A stretch of 64,000 bases of DNA from Streptomyces capitiformicae (GCF_002214185.1 NZ_CP022161.1:2169767-2233766); one strand, 5' to 3'; shown: positions 9,748 to 19,097, counted from the first letter of the stretch. The notes: generated by a model not told the origin, from the letters alone. A program made the numbers and translations.

Positions 9748-10701
9748 ATGAGCGTTCGTACACCGTCATCCGAGCAGCCGGCTGAAGCCGTCCACCGCGC
9801 CGGCTTCGCCTGCTTCGTGGGCCGCCCCAACGCGGGCAAGTCCACCCTCACGAACGCTCTGGTCGGCCAGAAGGTGGCGATCACCGCGAACCAGCCGCAG
9901 ACGACGCGGCACACGGTCCGGGGCATCGTGCACCGCCCCGACGCCCAGCTGATCCTGGTGGACACCCCCGGCCTGCACAAACCGCGCACGCTGCTGGGCG
10001 AACGCCTGAACGACGTCGTACGCACCACCTGGGCCGAGGTCGACGTGATCGGCTTCTGTCTGCCGGCGAACGAGAAGCTCGGCCCCGGCGACCGTTTCAT
10101 CGCGAAGGAACTGGCGTCCATCAAGAAGACGCCGAAGATCGCGATCGTCACGAAGACCGACCTCGTCGACAGCAAGCGGCTCGCCGAGCAGCTCATCGCC
10201 ATCGACCAGCTCGGCAAGGAGCTCGGCTTCGAGTGGGCCGAGATCGTGCCCGTCTCGGCGGTCGGCGACAAGCAGGTGGACCTGCTGGCCGACCTGCTCG
10301 TCCCCCTCCTCCCGGAGGGCCCGGCCCTCTACCCCGAGGGCGACCTCACCGACGAGCCCGAGCAGGTCATGATCGCCGAGCTGATCCGCGAGGCCGCGCT
10401 GGAGGGCGTACGCGACGAGCTCCCGCACTCCATCGCCGTCGTCGTCGAGGAGATGCTCCCCCGCGAGGACCGCCCCGCCGACAAGCCCCTCCTCGACATC
10501 CACGCCTTCGTCTACATCGAGCGCCCCAGCCAGAAGGGGATCATCATCGGCCCCAAGGGCAAGCGTCTGAAGGAGGTCGGCATCAAGTCCCGCAAGCAGA
10601 TCGAGGCGCTGCTGGGTACGCCGGTCTTCCTCGACCTGCATGTGAAGGTGGCGAAGGACTGGCAGCGGGATCCTCGGCAGTTGCGGAAGTTGGGGTTCTG
10701 A
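9748..10701 (+). CDS. era: GTPase Era
   Basis: The 317-residue protein is the 16S-rRNA-binding GTPase Era, needed for 30S maturation. G1 is GRPNAGKS (lysine 31), G3 is VDTPG, and the G4 position reads TKTD in place of NKxD, a change common in actinobacteria. The C-terminal KH domain holds GIIIGPKGKRLKEVG. ATG 9748 has a CAGGGA site about 11 nt upstream; the ATG at 9739 is too close. YbeY and PhoH, functional partners in rRNA maturation, are encoded 7 kb upstream. Confidence 0.96.
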   Translation: MSVRTPSSEQPAEAVHRAGFACFVGRPNAGKSTLTNALVGQKVAITANQPQTTRHTVRGIVHRPDAQLILVDTPGLHKPRTLLGERLNDVVRTTWAEVDVIGFCLPANEKLGPGDRFIAKELASIKKTPKIAIVTKTDLVDSKRLAEQLIAIDQLGKELGFEWAEIVPVSAVGDKQVDLLADLLVPLLPEGPALYPEGDLTDEPEQVMIAELIREAALEGVRDELPHSIAVVVEEMLPREDRPADKPLLDIHAFVYIERPSQKGIIIGPKGKRLKEVGIKSRKQIEALLGTPVFLDLHVKVAKDWQRDPRQLRKLGF

Positions 10702-10725
10702 CGGTTCGGGGTTCCCGGGGGCGGC

Positions 10726-11175
10726 TCAGTCGAGGGTGAACGGGTTCATGGAGCCCCGCTGGTCGAAGAAGAGCCCTTCCGGTGGGTCGAAGACGGGCAG
10801 TGGTTGGGGATTCTGGTGGCCTTCGGCACAGTGGGCGAACGGCCCTGTGTCGGGGTCCAGCAGGGCACGCATATGCGGTTCCAGATGGTGGATCCACCAG
10901 TTCGACATGCCGAAGCTGGCTTCCCAGCGCAACGCCTCCCAGGCACGCCACACGGAGTCCAGCCGTGAGAGTGCCTCGGCGTGTCGGTACCACTCCGGGC
11001 ACCACACCCGCCCGGAGCCGAGGGCAGTACGCCCGACCAAGTAGATGAGCCGATCGGAGACGAATTCGGCCACGTGCGGATAGAACAGTTCCGCCGGGCG
11101 GGCGGCATCCTCCTCGTCCCGCTGGATGGCCTCGGCCGATTCGTCCCGCTCCTCGCCCTGGAGTGGTGATGCCAT
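10726..11175 (-). CDS. DUF4913-like protein, last gene of the trypsin/NTPase cassette
   Basis: The 149-residue acidic protein resembles DUF4913: residues 27-50 PAELFYPHVAEFVSDRLIYLVGRT, then WCPEWYRHAEALSRLDSVWRAWEALRWEASFGMSNWWIHHLEPHM, then LLDPDTGPFAHCAEGHQNPQPLPV. The Trp-rich core with conserved CPEWxxHxEA is typical. Such proteins are frequent on actinobacterial plasmids and integrative elements, but their function is unknown. The ATG sits only 4 nt after the stop of the trypsin/NTPase gene, so the two are cotranscribed and perhaps translationally coupled, suggesting a partner or effector-modulating role in the system. Confidence 0.75.
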   Translation of the reverse strand: MASPLQGEERDESAEAIQRDEEDAARPAELFYPHVAEFVSDRLIYLVGRTALGSGRVWCPEWYRHAEALSRLDSVWRAWEALRWEASFGMSNWWIHHLEPHMRALLDPDTGPFAHCAEGHQNPQPLPVFDPPEGLFFDQRGSMNPFTLD

Positions 11176-11179
11176 GACG

Positions 11180-14100
11180 TCATGCTCCCCTTCGTAGCTG
11201 TACTTCGATGGCCTCGGAGTGACGGCCGATGCGGTCCAGAGCCTTTGCGAGCCTGGTGACGCCCTTTGTCAGGCTCGCTTGATTGCGCGGGTCCTCGTCG
11301 ACCAGACGCTGGAACAGGCGGACGGCCCGCCGCGCCGGTTCCACCGCACGGGCGGCCCGGCGACAGTCGTGGCGGCCACACCGGCTCAGGGTCCCGGCCA
11401 GGTCGTGGAGGAGCCACGCCGTGGGTCCCGGTTGTTCACCGGCGCGCCCGGCCAGCGTCAGGCAGGCCTCCTCCGCCTCCAGCGCGGTGCGCCAGGCCGC
11501 GGCCGTCCACCCCGCCAGGGCTTGCCCGTCGGCCAGCCGCAGGAGAGCGCGACAGAGCCAGCGCTCCTGGCCGGTCCGGTCTGTGGCGAGCAGCCGGCGC
11601 CGAAGACGTACCTCGTGCTCCGCGATCCGGACGGATTCGGGGTAGGCGCCCGTCTCCAGCAGGGCACGGGCCAGTTCCACAGAGGTGTCGGCCAGGTACA
11701 CCTCATGTCCCGGGTCGTCGGCCGACAATTCCACGTGCAGTTCGTACGCCTCCCTCAGCACGGGAACCGCCCGGTGTGTCGTTGCCCTGGACGCCGCGTA
11801 GCTGGAGCCGAGGTCCTGCAGACAGAAGGCCAGGTCCATGCGCTCCTTCGTGGTGTCGAGCGGGAGCTTGCGGTAGAGCTGGAGCGCCTGGCGCAGTTGG
11901 ATGCGGTGGGCGACCGGCCGGTCGTGCCTGCGGTACAGGTGGGAGAAGTCACGGAGGGCGCTGGCATACCCCTCCGCATAGAGGTTCGGGCCGTACTCAC
12001 TGAGGCGGCGCAGGATGTCGAGCGCCTGATCCTGGGCCGCGCGCGCCTCCCGCAGTCGCCCCAGGGCCTCGTATGAGCGGGCGAGGTTGTGCGAGATGTC
12101 GGACCGGGTCTTCAGCTGACTCGCGCTGAGCGGGAGTTCGGCCTGCGCGTAGATATTCAAGGCCTCTTGGAAACCCTCGACCGCCGCCTCGTCGTCTCCC
12201 GTCTCCGACCGGAAGATGGCGAGCGAGCTCACCGAATGGGCCAGGCTGGGAGCCATGAGCCCGTAGGAATCGCGGGCCAGGACTCGGCGGTGCTCGATCG
12301 CTTCCCCGATGGATTCTCGTGCCGCTGCGTGATCTCCCGTGTCGAACTGGTCCCATGCGAGGTTGTGCAGCATCTGTGCCAGATCGGGGAGGTGGACTTG
12401 GGGGAGATCCCTGGCCAGAGGGCGCAGCAGTTCGATCGCCTCCCGTATCAGGGCCATCGACTCCGCGGGCGGGCGCGAGGCGGAGCTGTGGGCGAGGTTC
12501 AGGCTCATCAGAGCGTTCGCGAGGTCGTTGGTGTAGGCGTCGGGGTTCTCTCCGGACAACCGACGAGCCTCCTCGACCTCCTCCTCGTTCAGGGGCAAAG
12601 CCTCCGAATGCCGCTGGAGGCGCCAGAGGTTCGCACCCCGCGCCGCCAGGGCCGTGAAGAGCAGGCGAGGGTCCAGATCGGGATGTCGAGCCACCAGTCG
12701 GCGGGCGCGCCGGACGGCCTCCTCCGTGTGTTCGTCGGACCTGGCGATCGTGTCGAAGGGGAACTCGCGCGGGTCGAGTTGCCAGACCACCCCCGACTGT
12801 CTGATGAGCGCCCGTACGAGACCACGCTCGTGCTTCTCCGACTCCTCGCCGCCCTCTGCCGCCAGCGCACGGAACAGACCCAGCGCCTGTTCGCCGGCGA
12901 CGTATGCCTCCGACAACCGTCCCGTCATACGCAGGGCACGGGACAGCGTCAGCAGCGACTCGGCCCGCTCCACGCGGTGCGCCGTCTCCCGGACTTCGGC
13001 CCGTTCGCCGATCGCCACGGCCTCGGCGGCGGCCTCGCGGGCTTCCTCCCAGTGACCGACCGCCAAATGCCGCTTGGCGAGGTTGTGCAGTGCCCAGGCA
13101 CGGTTGCGGTACGTCTGGGGGGCATCCCCGGTGTCGCGGTACAGCCTGCTCAGTTCGCGGGCCACGTCGAGCGCGTAGTCGCGCAGCACATGGGAGTGTT
13201 CGGGCAGGGTGTCGGAGTGGGCGCGGAGCACGGCGGCGGTCAGGGGCATGTCGGCGGGTACGGAGCGCAGGGCCTCGCGCAGTCGCTGGACGATGCGGGC
13301 CGCCCGTTCCGCGCGGCCCTCGTTGGCGTGGGCCACGGCGGATCGGGCCAGCACGGTGAGGGTCTGCACCCGCTGGTGGGCCGGGGCACGAGCGAAGAGT
13401 CTCCCCAGCAGTCCCGCATCGTCGATGATGTGCTCGGAAGCGTGGTACTCCGCCAGCCGGTCCGGCTCCAACTGGCCCCAGTAGTGGTCCTCGGCGGGCG
13501 GATACAGCTCCCGCAGCCAGCGGGCGAACTCGCGGATCAGCTCCTGTGATCCACCGGGCAGCAGCCGGGCGAGGGTCTCGTGCGCCTCCTCCTCGTGCCG
13601 GGCGGGGCACAGTACGGCCGCTGCCACCGCCCCTTCGAACAGCCGCTGCTCGCGCGGCCCCATGCCCCACCCGTCGGCGGTGTCCCGCCAGTACCTCTTC
13701 TCGTGTTTCAGGAGTTGGGCCTCCAGCGGCCCTTCGTCCCGTTCGGGGTCACGCCCCCGGTGGAGCAGCGCCGTCAGGGCCGCCATCTGCACGGTCAGGG
13801 CCGTTTCCGTGCCGTGGCCGCCGTTTCCGGCGCCGTACGCCGGGAGGCTGTCCGCGATGGCGCGCCAGTCGACGTCCGTCTCGCGGGTCGCATCGGCCAG
13901 CCGGTGGGAGAGGCCCCGGGCCGCCGTCCGGAACGCGTGCTCCCGCTCCACGTCGCGAGGGCTGAGGGTGTGCAGCCTGATCTCGTTGGCGCGGAGGTCA
14001 CCGGTCGCCGTGGTCTGCCAGGAGCCGAGCGAGCGCGCGAGCAGCAACAGGCGTACCGGATGACTGACTTCCTCCGCGTGATCCAGCAGCCGCCGGACCA

Positions 14101-15205
14101 GGTCGGGCCGGGTCTCGGCGTAGTCGACGACCAGGAGCAGCGGGTGCTGAAGGGCGTGCAAGGGATATCGGAGGGTGTGCAGGGGATGCGAATCGTACGG
14201 TGCGTCGCGGACTTCACCGGCGACCCAGCGGCGGTTCCGCAGCCGTGCCATCAGATGTCGTGCCAGCCGGGTCTTGCCCTGCCCGCCCTGCGCGGTGAGC
14301 ACACGGACGGAAAGGAGGCCGTCCACGTCTCGCTCGCACCACTGCTCCAACTCCTCGAGTTCGTCCTCCCGGCCGTGGAACGACACCACCTCGGCGTCGG
14401 CTCGCAACAGCATGGTGGGGGAGGACACCAACCGTTTGGGCGGCGCCGGCTTCAACAGGCCGGTGTACTCGACGGGTTCGGGCTGCGGGACGACGGAGGT
14501 CGCCTCACGGACCGCCTCGCGGAACTCCGGCCAGGCCAGCAGGTCCTCGCTGGACGTGGCGAGCAGCCGGGTGCCCTGCTGCGGTCGGCGGTCGTCGCGC
14601 ACCACACCGAGCAGCAGGTCCTGACCCTCGGCGAAGACGGCCGCGCCGGACATCCCGGACATCGCGGTGGTTTGCGCGGCGGTCGCGTCGTCGAGCCCAT
14701 CCGTGCCATAGCTCATCCGGCTCGCAAGATCGATGATCTCGAAGGGGCCGTCACTGTGGGGCCGGACCTGGCCGGTCAGTTCCTCACGGCCTCGGGCCAG
14801 TTCCTCGCGGGCCCGGCGGGTCAGATCCTCGTGACCCCGGTCGCGCGCCGCCCGCTGCTGCCGGGGGAAGCCATGAGCGGCGACCGGGATCCTGGTCCCG
14901 CTCGTCACGAACCGGCCCCAGCGCTGCGGGCGGCGACCCTGGGCACCCCGCAGGGTGGCGGGTACCGGCCAGTCCCGGTCGTCGGCCGCGATCTCCAGCA
15001 GGGCGGCGTCCACGACGGTGTCGCACCGCCACGACCGCACCTCGGCGGCGACCCGCACGCCCGACCCGGGCACGGCCACGGTGACCTCTTCGCGCACCCC
15101 CTTCGGCGGCACCAGATGCGCCGCGGTCAACACGAGCCGCGGCGCGATCAGATAGCCACTGCCGAAGCTCCGGGCGCGGACCTGGACGACTTGGCCCCGC
15201 TGCAT
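11180..15205 (-). CDS. Trypsin-like protease / STAND NTPase / TPR-repeat protein
   Basis: This 1341-residue cytoplasmic multidomain protein has three parts. Residues 1-230 are a trypsin fold with an intact triad: H30 in VLTAAHLV, D66 in CDTVVDAALLEI, and S186 in GMSGAAVF. Residues about 270-560 form a STAND/AAA NTPase: FHGREDELEEL start box, Walker A GGQGKTRLA (lysine 311), Walker B LLLVVDYAE, then a sensor-like LLLLARSLGSWQ. From about 640 to the end are many degenerate TPRs (for example YRNRAWALHNLAKRHLAVGHWEEAREAA). The plan of sensor repeats, NTPase switch and protease effector is that of immune receptors and predicted conflict systems. A Trypco2-like gene precedes it by 51 nt and a DUF4913-like gene follows by 4 nt. 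Target and trigger are unknown. Confidence 0.9.
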   Translation of the reverse strand: MQRGQVVQVRARSFGSGYLIAPRLVLTAAHLVPPKGVREEVTVAVPGSGVRVAAEVRSWRCDTVVDAALLEIAADDRDWPVPATLRGAQGRRPQRWGRFVTSGTRIPVAAHGFPRQQRAARDRGHEDLTRRAREELARGREELTGQVRPHSDGPFEIIDLASRMSYGTDGLDDATAAQTTAMSGMSGAAVFAEGQDLLLGVVRDDRRPQQGTRLLATSSEDLLAWPEFREAVREATSVVPQPEPVEYTGLLKPAPPKRLVSSPTMLLRADAEVVSFHGREDELEELEQWCERDVDGLLSVRVLTAQGGQGKTRLARHLMARLRNRRWVAGEVRDAPYDSHPLHTLRYPLHALQHPLLLVVDYAETRPDLVRRLLDHAEEVSHPVRLLLLARSLGSWQTTATGDLRANEIRLHTLSPRDVEREHAFRTAARGLSHRLADATRETDVDWRAIADSLPAYGAGNGGHGTETALTVQMAALTALLHRGRDPERDEGPLEAQLLKHEKRYWRDTADGWGMGPREQRLFEGAVAAAVLCPARHEEEAHETLARLLPGGSQELIREFARWLRELYPPAEDHYWGQLEPDRLAEYHASEHIIDDAGLLGRLFARAPAHQRVQTLTVLARSAVAHANEGRAERAARIVQRLREALRSVPADMPLTAAVLRAHSDTLPEHSHVLRDYALDVARELSRLYRDTGDAPQTYRNRAWALHNLAKRHLAVGHWEEAREAAAEAVAIGERAEVRETAHRVERAESLLTLSRALRMTGRLSEAYVAGEQALGLFRALAAEGGEESEKHERGLVRALIRQSGVVWQLDPREFPFDTIARSDEHTEEAVRRARRLVARHPDLDPRLLFTALAARGANLWRLQRHSEALPLNEEEVEEARRLSGENPDAYTNDLANALMSLNLAHSSASRPPAESMALIREAIELLRPLARDLPQVHLPDLAQMLHNLAWDQFDTGDHAAARESIGEAIEHRRVLARDSYGLMAPSLAHSVSSLAIFRSETGDDEAAVEGFQEALNIYAQAELPLSASQLKTRSDISHNLARSYEALGRLREARAAQDQALDILRRLSEYGPNLYAEGYASALRDFSHLYRRHDRPVAHRIQLRQALQLYRKLPLDTTKERMDLAFCLQDLGSSYAASRATTHRAVPVLREAYELHVELSADDPGHEVYLADTSVELARALLETGAYPESVRIAEHEVRLRRRLLATDRTGQERWLCRALLRLADGQALAGWTAAAWRTALEAEEACLTLAGRAGEQPGPTAWLLHDLAGTLSRCGRHDCRRAARAVEPARRAVRLFQRLVDEDPRNQASLTKGVTRLAKALDRIGRHSEAIEVQLRRGA

Positions 15206-15256
15206 CGAACCACCCCCGTATCGCTCGCGGCCTACTCGACGTCCGTGTCGCTCGGC

Positions 15257-15565
15257 CTACTCGACGTCCCCCACAGCCACGTCCCCGCCCCCGCGCTGCT
15301 CCGGCTTCAGCGTCAGCGTCACGCGCTGGGTGGACCTCGCCGAGCGCTCCCGACGGGCGTCGGCCTCCACGACGCCGAACCGCAGCGCCCCGCCGCCGTT
15401 CCGCGTCCGCACCAGCTCGACCTCGAACTCCGCGGTGATCTCACCCAGGACCAAACGCAGCGGGGAACCCTGCCCCCGGCGCTGGGCCTCCGACAACTGG
15501 GCCCGCAGCACCTCCACGGCGTCCGCCAGGTCCAGCCAGTTCTCGTCCTGCCCGCCGATCGCCAT
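15257..15565 (-). CDS. Trypco2-like protein (trypsin co-occurring domain)
   Basis: The 102-residue protein has the compact alpha/beta pattern of the trypsin co-occurring domain: LDLADAVEVLRAQLSEAQRR helix, then strands LRLVLGEITAEFEVELVRT, ALRFGVVEADA and TQRVTLTLKPE. The family is known from fusions or neighbourhoods with trypsin-domain conflict proteins, and here the next gene on the strand is exactly such a protein. ATG 15565 has a GGAGGGGG site. It probably binds or regulates the protease; direct evidence is lacking. It is the first gene of the cassette. Confidence 0.82.
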   Translation of the reverse strand: MAIGGQDENWLDLADAVEVLRAQLSEAQRRGQGSPLRLVLGEITAEFEVELVRTRNGGGALRFGVVEADARRERSARSTQRVTLTLKPEQRGGGDVAVGDVE

Positions 15566-15680
15566 GCGGCCCCCTCCGCCACCGTGTCATCGTGCGTACA
15601 CATAGTAGTGATCGTGAGTTAGGGAGTCAGGGAGTCAGCGTGGTGATCGACGCACGAGGGGTGAATCCTGAGGGGCGAGT

Positions 15681-16181
15681 GTGGGGATTGTGTTGAAGGG
15701 CGTCGCGCGGATCCGCTGGGCGGAACTGCGCGACGCACAAGGGGCGTCCGCAGTGCGCATCCCGCCCCTGCTGTCCCGGATCGCGTACGGCGACGCGGAC
15801 ACCGCCCGGCTCGCCGTCGACGAACTGGGCGGCTCCCTCTGCGCGTTGGGGTTCGTCGTCGGCGAGGCCACGGCCCCCGCCGTGCCGTTCCTTCTGGAAC
15901 TGGCCGGAACGCCGCACCTGCCGTGCAAGGCCGAGTTGCTGGGGCTGCTGGAGAGCATCTGCCGGGCCCGGCAGTGGCATGCGGCCGCCGGGGACGGCGG
16001 GCTCGGCGCGAACTACCGGCGGCAGCCCGGCTGGGAGCGGGCCGCCAGGGCCGCCGTGTACACCGGCCGACCGATCGTCGAGAGCCTCGCCTCCTCCGTA
16101 CGGCCCGAGGAGGCCGGACCCGCGCGGAGCCTGCTGCGTGCGATGGACGAAGCGGCGCTGATTCCGGAGACGGAGAGCTGA
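15681..16181 (+). CDS. HEAT-repeat-like conserved protein
   Basis: The 166-residue protein begins at GTG 15681 behind GAGGGGCGAG. The helical pairs IRWAELRDAQGASAVRIPPLLSRIA, ARLAVDELGGSLCALGFVVGEAT and APAVPFLLELAGTPHLPCKAELLGLLESI match the HEAT-like proteins abundant in Streptomyces (the 'APAVPFLLELA' helix is typical). These are cytoplasmic and of unknown role. It is divergent from the Trypco2 gene with about 115 bp between starts, so the two could share a regulatory region; whether it belongs to the cassette is unclear. Confidence 0.7.
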   Translation: MGIVLKGVARIRWAELRDAQGASAVRIPPLLSRIAYGDADTARLAVDELGGSLCALGFVVGEATAPAVPFLLELAGTPHLPCKAELLGLLESICRARQWHAAAGDGGLGANYRRQPGWERAARAAVYTGRPIVESLASSVRPEEAGPARSLLRAMDEAALIPETES

Positions 16182-16276
16182 TCCGCCGTCGACGTCCGGT
16201 CGGTCGGTCGAGGAACACCGGCGGTGCTGGGTTTAATCGGTCTCCCCTTCTGGTCACGTTTGACTAGGGTGAGGGC

Positions 16277-17005
16277 ATGGGTGAGAAGGGGATGGGTGAG
16301 AAGACGATTCCGATTCTTCCGTGCCGGACGCTCCAACCCGTTCTCGACTTCTACGTGGCCCTCGGCTTCGAGGTCACCTTCCAGCAACGCAGCCCCAACC
16401 CGTACGCGGTGGTGCAACGCGGCGGCATCGAGCTCCAGTTCTTCGGGCTCAAGCAGTACGAGCCGGCCGAGTCGGTGAGCACGTGCTACGTCCGGACCGA
16501 CGACGTCGACGGGCTGTACGCGGCGTTCCGGGCCGGCCTCAAAGAGGCGTACGGGAGGGTCCCGGCCCGGGGGCTGCCGCGTATCGGGTCGCTGAAGGAC
16601 ATGTCGTACGGCATGCGCCAGTTCCTCATGACCGATCCGGGCGGCAACTGCGTCCGCGTGGGACAGCCGACGAGCGAAGATCAGCACCACCGGCCCGCGC
16701 CCCGGGAGACCTTCGCCCGGGCCCTGCGTCACGCCTCCCTCCTGGCGGACTCGAAGGAGGATCCGGCCCTCGCGGCGAAGGTCATCGACCGGGTGCTGGG
16801 GCTGGAGGACGAGAAGCCCACGGAGGTGCGGCTGCTGCAACTGCTCGTGCTGCGGGCCGATGTCGCCGCCCGGCTCGGCGACGAGGAGAAGGCAGCCTCC
16901 GTGCTCACCCGCGCCGCGGCGGTCCGGCTCACCGCCGAGGAACGGATCGAGGCCCGGGACGCCCTGGTGCGGCTGGAGGACCTGCGGGACCGCGGTCCGG
17001 CATGA
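16277..17005 (+). CDS. VOC-superfamily (bleomycin-resistance-like) protein with a TPR-like tail
   Basis: Residues 8-130 are a glyoxalase/bleomycin-resistance-type domain: IPILPCRTLQPVLDFYVALGFEVTF, RGGIELQFFG, STCYVRTDDVDGLYAAFRAGL and GMRQFLMTDPGGNCVRVG, where the DPGGN turn is diagnostic. Residues 140-242 are a helical extension (FARALRHASLLADSKEDPALAAKVIDRVLGL, LRADVAARLGDEEKAASVLTRAAAV) resembling a TPR pair. The VOC part may bind an antibiotic or metabolite; the tail may mediate a protein contact. The combination is known in Streptomyces. A perfect terminator follows. Confidence 0.82.
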   Translation: MGEKGMGEKTIPILPCRTLQPVLDFYVALGFEVTFQQRSPNPYAVVQRGGIELQFFGLKQYEPAESVSTCYVRTDDVDGLYAAFRAGLKEAYGRVPARGLPRIGSLKDMSYGMRQFLMTDPGGNCVRVGQPTSEDQHHRPAPRETFARALRHASLLADSKEDPALAAKVIDRVLGLEDEKPTEVRLLQLLVLRADVAARLGDEEKAASVLTRAAAVRLTAEERIEARDALVRLEDLRDRGPA

Positions 17006-17008
17006 CAG

Positions 17009-17040
17009 CGCCGCCGCCCCGGCATCCCGGGGCGGCGGCG
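17009..17040. terminator. Bidirectional terminator between convergent VOC and arginine deiminase genes
   Basis: A perfect 14-bp stem (17009-17022 with 17027-17040) with a 4-nt CATC loop lies between the two convergent stop codons (17005 and 17064). Confidence 0.85.
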
Positions 17041-17063
17041 ATGGTCGTACCGCTCGGTGGTCG

Positions 17064-19097
17064 CTAGCGCGTCCACCAGGCGGCCGACGTGTTCCTCAGG
17101 GTGTTCGTTCCGCAGTGGATCTCGCCCATGCCGATGTGGTACGTCTCCCAGTCGTCGATGTACGACACCTTCATGCCGGCGGACGTGTACGCGGCCGTCA
17201 CCGCCTCGGTGAAGATGTCCTTGCCCGCGATGACCGGGCCCCACTGGCGCGGGGCGAGGTAGTGGGTGCGGCTGAGGACGATGCCGTTGACGGCGCCGGG
17301 GATGTAGGCGCTGGTCATGACCGGGGGGGCAGGGGCGGTGGGGCTGCCGGCCGTGAACCCGTCGCTCGTCGCCGAACCGTCGCCGGCCGTCGCCCGGTCG
17401 AGGTTGCGCTGCTGGCCGTACTCCCGTGCCACCTCCGGCAGTTCGGTGCCGGCGCCGAGGCGGGTCAGCCGGGGCAGACGGCGGCTCTCGGTGCCGCCTT
17501 GCTGGGTCTCGCCCACCATCTCCGTGCCCTGGGTGAACAGGGCGGGCACCCGCACGACCTCGGCGTCGGTCACGCCCGTCTCACGCTTGAGGATCGCGAG
17601 GTTGGCCTCGATACGGCGGGTCGCGAGGTTGTTGTCGGAGACCAGGTTCTTGGAGGCGAGCGCCTTGGAGATGGTCTCCGTGGGCATGGAGTTCGGCGTG
17701 TCCTTCGGCAGGGAGAACACCCTCGTCGAGCCGTGCCCGGCGTCCTTCGCGTCGCGCAGGAGTTTCAGACCGGCCTCGGGGTCGGCGATCGCGAGCTTCC
17801 AGCCGCGCGGGGTGTCGGCGGGCAGGAACTGCACGAACTCGTCGACGTGGCCGACGTGCAGCCAGGACGTGTCCAGGAAAAGGGGCTCCTGGAGGCCCTG
17901 GGACTTCAAAAACGTACGCATCACCTTCGCCGGCTTGGAACCGGTGTCCGGGCGGTGACCCATGATGATCCGGCCCGCCGGGAACGAGCGGTTGTTGTGC
18001 GCGTACGGCGGAATGGTCTCCACGTTGCCCATGGAGTTGAGGGTCCACTCCTCGGAGTCCTTGGCCCCGGTCACCTGCACGACGCCGATGTTCCGGCCGC
18101 GCATCTTCTCGAACAGCTCCCGGCCCGCCTCCCGGTCCAGCTGGGCGGAGCGCAGCATCACCCGCATGGTGTGCCGCTTGCCGTTCGTACCGGTCATGCT
18201 GACGTACCCGGGCTCCACGAAGTCCTGTGTCCAGATGTCCTGGTACTTGGTGAAGTTCACGGTCGGCTGGGTGATACCGGCCGCCCGTGCCTCCTTGTCC
18301 AGGCCCTCGCGGAAGACGCGGTTGAGCTTCGCGTAATCGTCGTTGCCGGAGATCTTGGTGGCCAGCAACTGCTGGGCGTTCTGCAGATGATGGTGGGTGA
18401 GGAGCGGGGCGACGCGCAGGGTGACGGTGTCGGCGGAGGTGCCCGCGGAGGACTTCACGGTCAGCCGGATGCGGGCCAGCCCGTCCCACTTCGCGGTGTC
18501 CCGGATCACGTCCCGGGCCTCCACGCCGAACTCCACGCCGGCCTTCAACTCGGCACGCGTCAGACGGGTCTTCGCGGTGACCGGCTCCCACTTGGTGCCC
18601 CGCTTGACGAAGACCCGGGTCTGCGCGGCACCCGCGGTGACCTTGACCGTGCCCTGGGCCCCGCTCTTCAGACTCCGCATCGGCACGGAACGCACCCGGG
18701 CCAGGTCGGCGACGTCGGCGGTGCCGTTCACCTTGGCGTCGGAGGCGTCGTTGCAGGCGGCCAGCTTGGCATCGGAGAGGGGCTTGCCCTTGGGGCCTGT
18801 GGTCGCGCAACGCCTGCTGTCGTCGTCGATGTTGGGCAGCATCAGCGCGCCCCGCCCGACGGACCAGCCGTCCTCTCCGGCGGTGTCGGTGGAGCCGGTG
18901 ACGTCGACCTTCCCGTCCCGGTTCACGTCCACCCGCAGATCGGTCGGCGGGGCTCCGGCCGCGAAGGCGGCGGGCACGGCGAGCGAGGGCGTCGCGAGCA
19001 GGGTGCCGGAGACGGCGAGCACGGCTATCGCCCGCCGGACGGGGCGGGTTCGGGAGACTCCGGAGGATCCGACGTTTTCGGATGAACGCGGGGGCAC
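17064..19097 (-). CDS. Secreted protein-arginine deiminase family protein
   Basis: From GTG 19097, behind an AAGGGA site, the gene encodes 677 residues. The N-terminus is a signal peptide (RTRPVRRAIAVLAVSGTLLA, cleavage near AAFAAGAPP). A calcium-loop-like segment DVNRDGKVDV follows at about 60. The C-terminal 400 residues match the protein-arginine deiminase catalytic domain: IWTQDFVEPGYVSM, LDTSWLHVGHVDEFVQFLP, and the C-terminal MGEIHCGTNTLRN with the nucleophilic Cys, so Asp, His and Cys catalytic positions are present. PADs convert peptidyl-arginine to citrulline, are mostly vertebrate, and occur in some actinomycetes. An in-frame start at 19130 also exists. Substrate unknown, probably extracellular. 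Confidence 0.87.
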   Translation of the reverse strand: MPPRSSENVGSSGVSRTRPVRRAIAVLAVSGTLLATPSLAVPAAFAAGAPPTDLRVDVNRDGKVDVTGSTDTAGEDGWSVGRGALMLPNIDDDSRRCATTGPKGKPLSDAKLAACNDASDAKVNGTADVADLARVRSVPMRSLKSGAQGTVKVTAGAAQTRVFVKRGTKWEPVTAKTRLTRAELKAGVEFGVEARDVIRDTAKWDGLARIRLTVKSSAGTSADTVTLRVAPLLTHHHLQNAQQLLATKISGNDDYAKLNRVFREGLDKEARAAGITQPTVNFTKYQDIWTQDFVEPGYVSMTGTNGKRHTMRVMLRSAQLDREAGRELFEKMRGRNIGVVQVTGAKDSEEWTLNSMGNVETIPPYAHNNRSFPAGRIIMGHRPDTGSKPAKVMRTFLKSQGLQEPLFLDTSWLHVGHVDEFVQFLPADTPRGWKLAIADPEAGLKLLRDAKDAGHGSTRVFSLPKDTPNSMPTETISKALASKNLVSDNNLATRRIEANLAILKRETGVTDAEVVRVPALFTQGTEMVGETQQGGTESRRLPRLTRLGAGTELPEVAREYGQQRNLDRATAGDGSATSDGFTAGSPTAPAPPVMTSAYIPGAVNGIVLSRTHYLAPRQWGPVIAGKDIFTEAVTAAYTSAGMKVSYIDDWETYHIGMGEIHCGTNTLRNTSAAWWTR

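Noticed and set aside
11219..15622. Several long plus-strand frames opposite the trypsin/NTPase gene
   Set aside because: They are GC-bias shadows; the minus-strand frame has domains, catalytic residues and ribosome sites.
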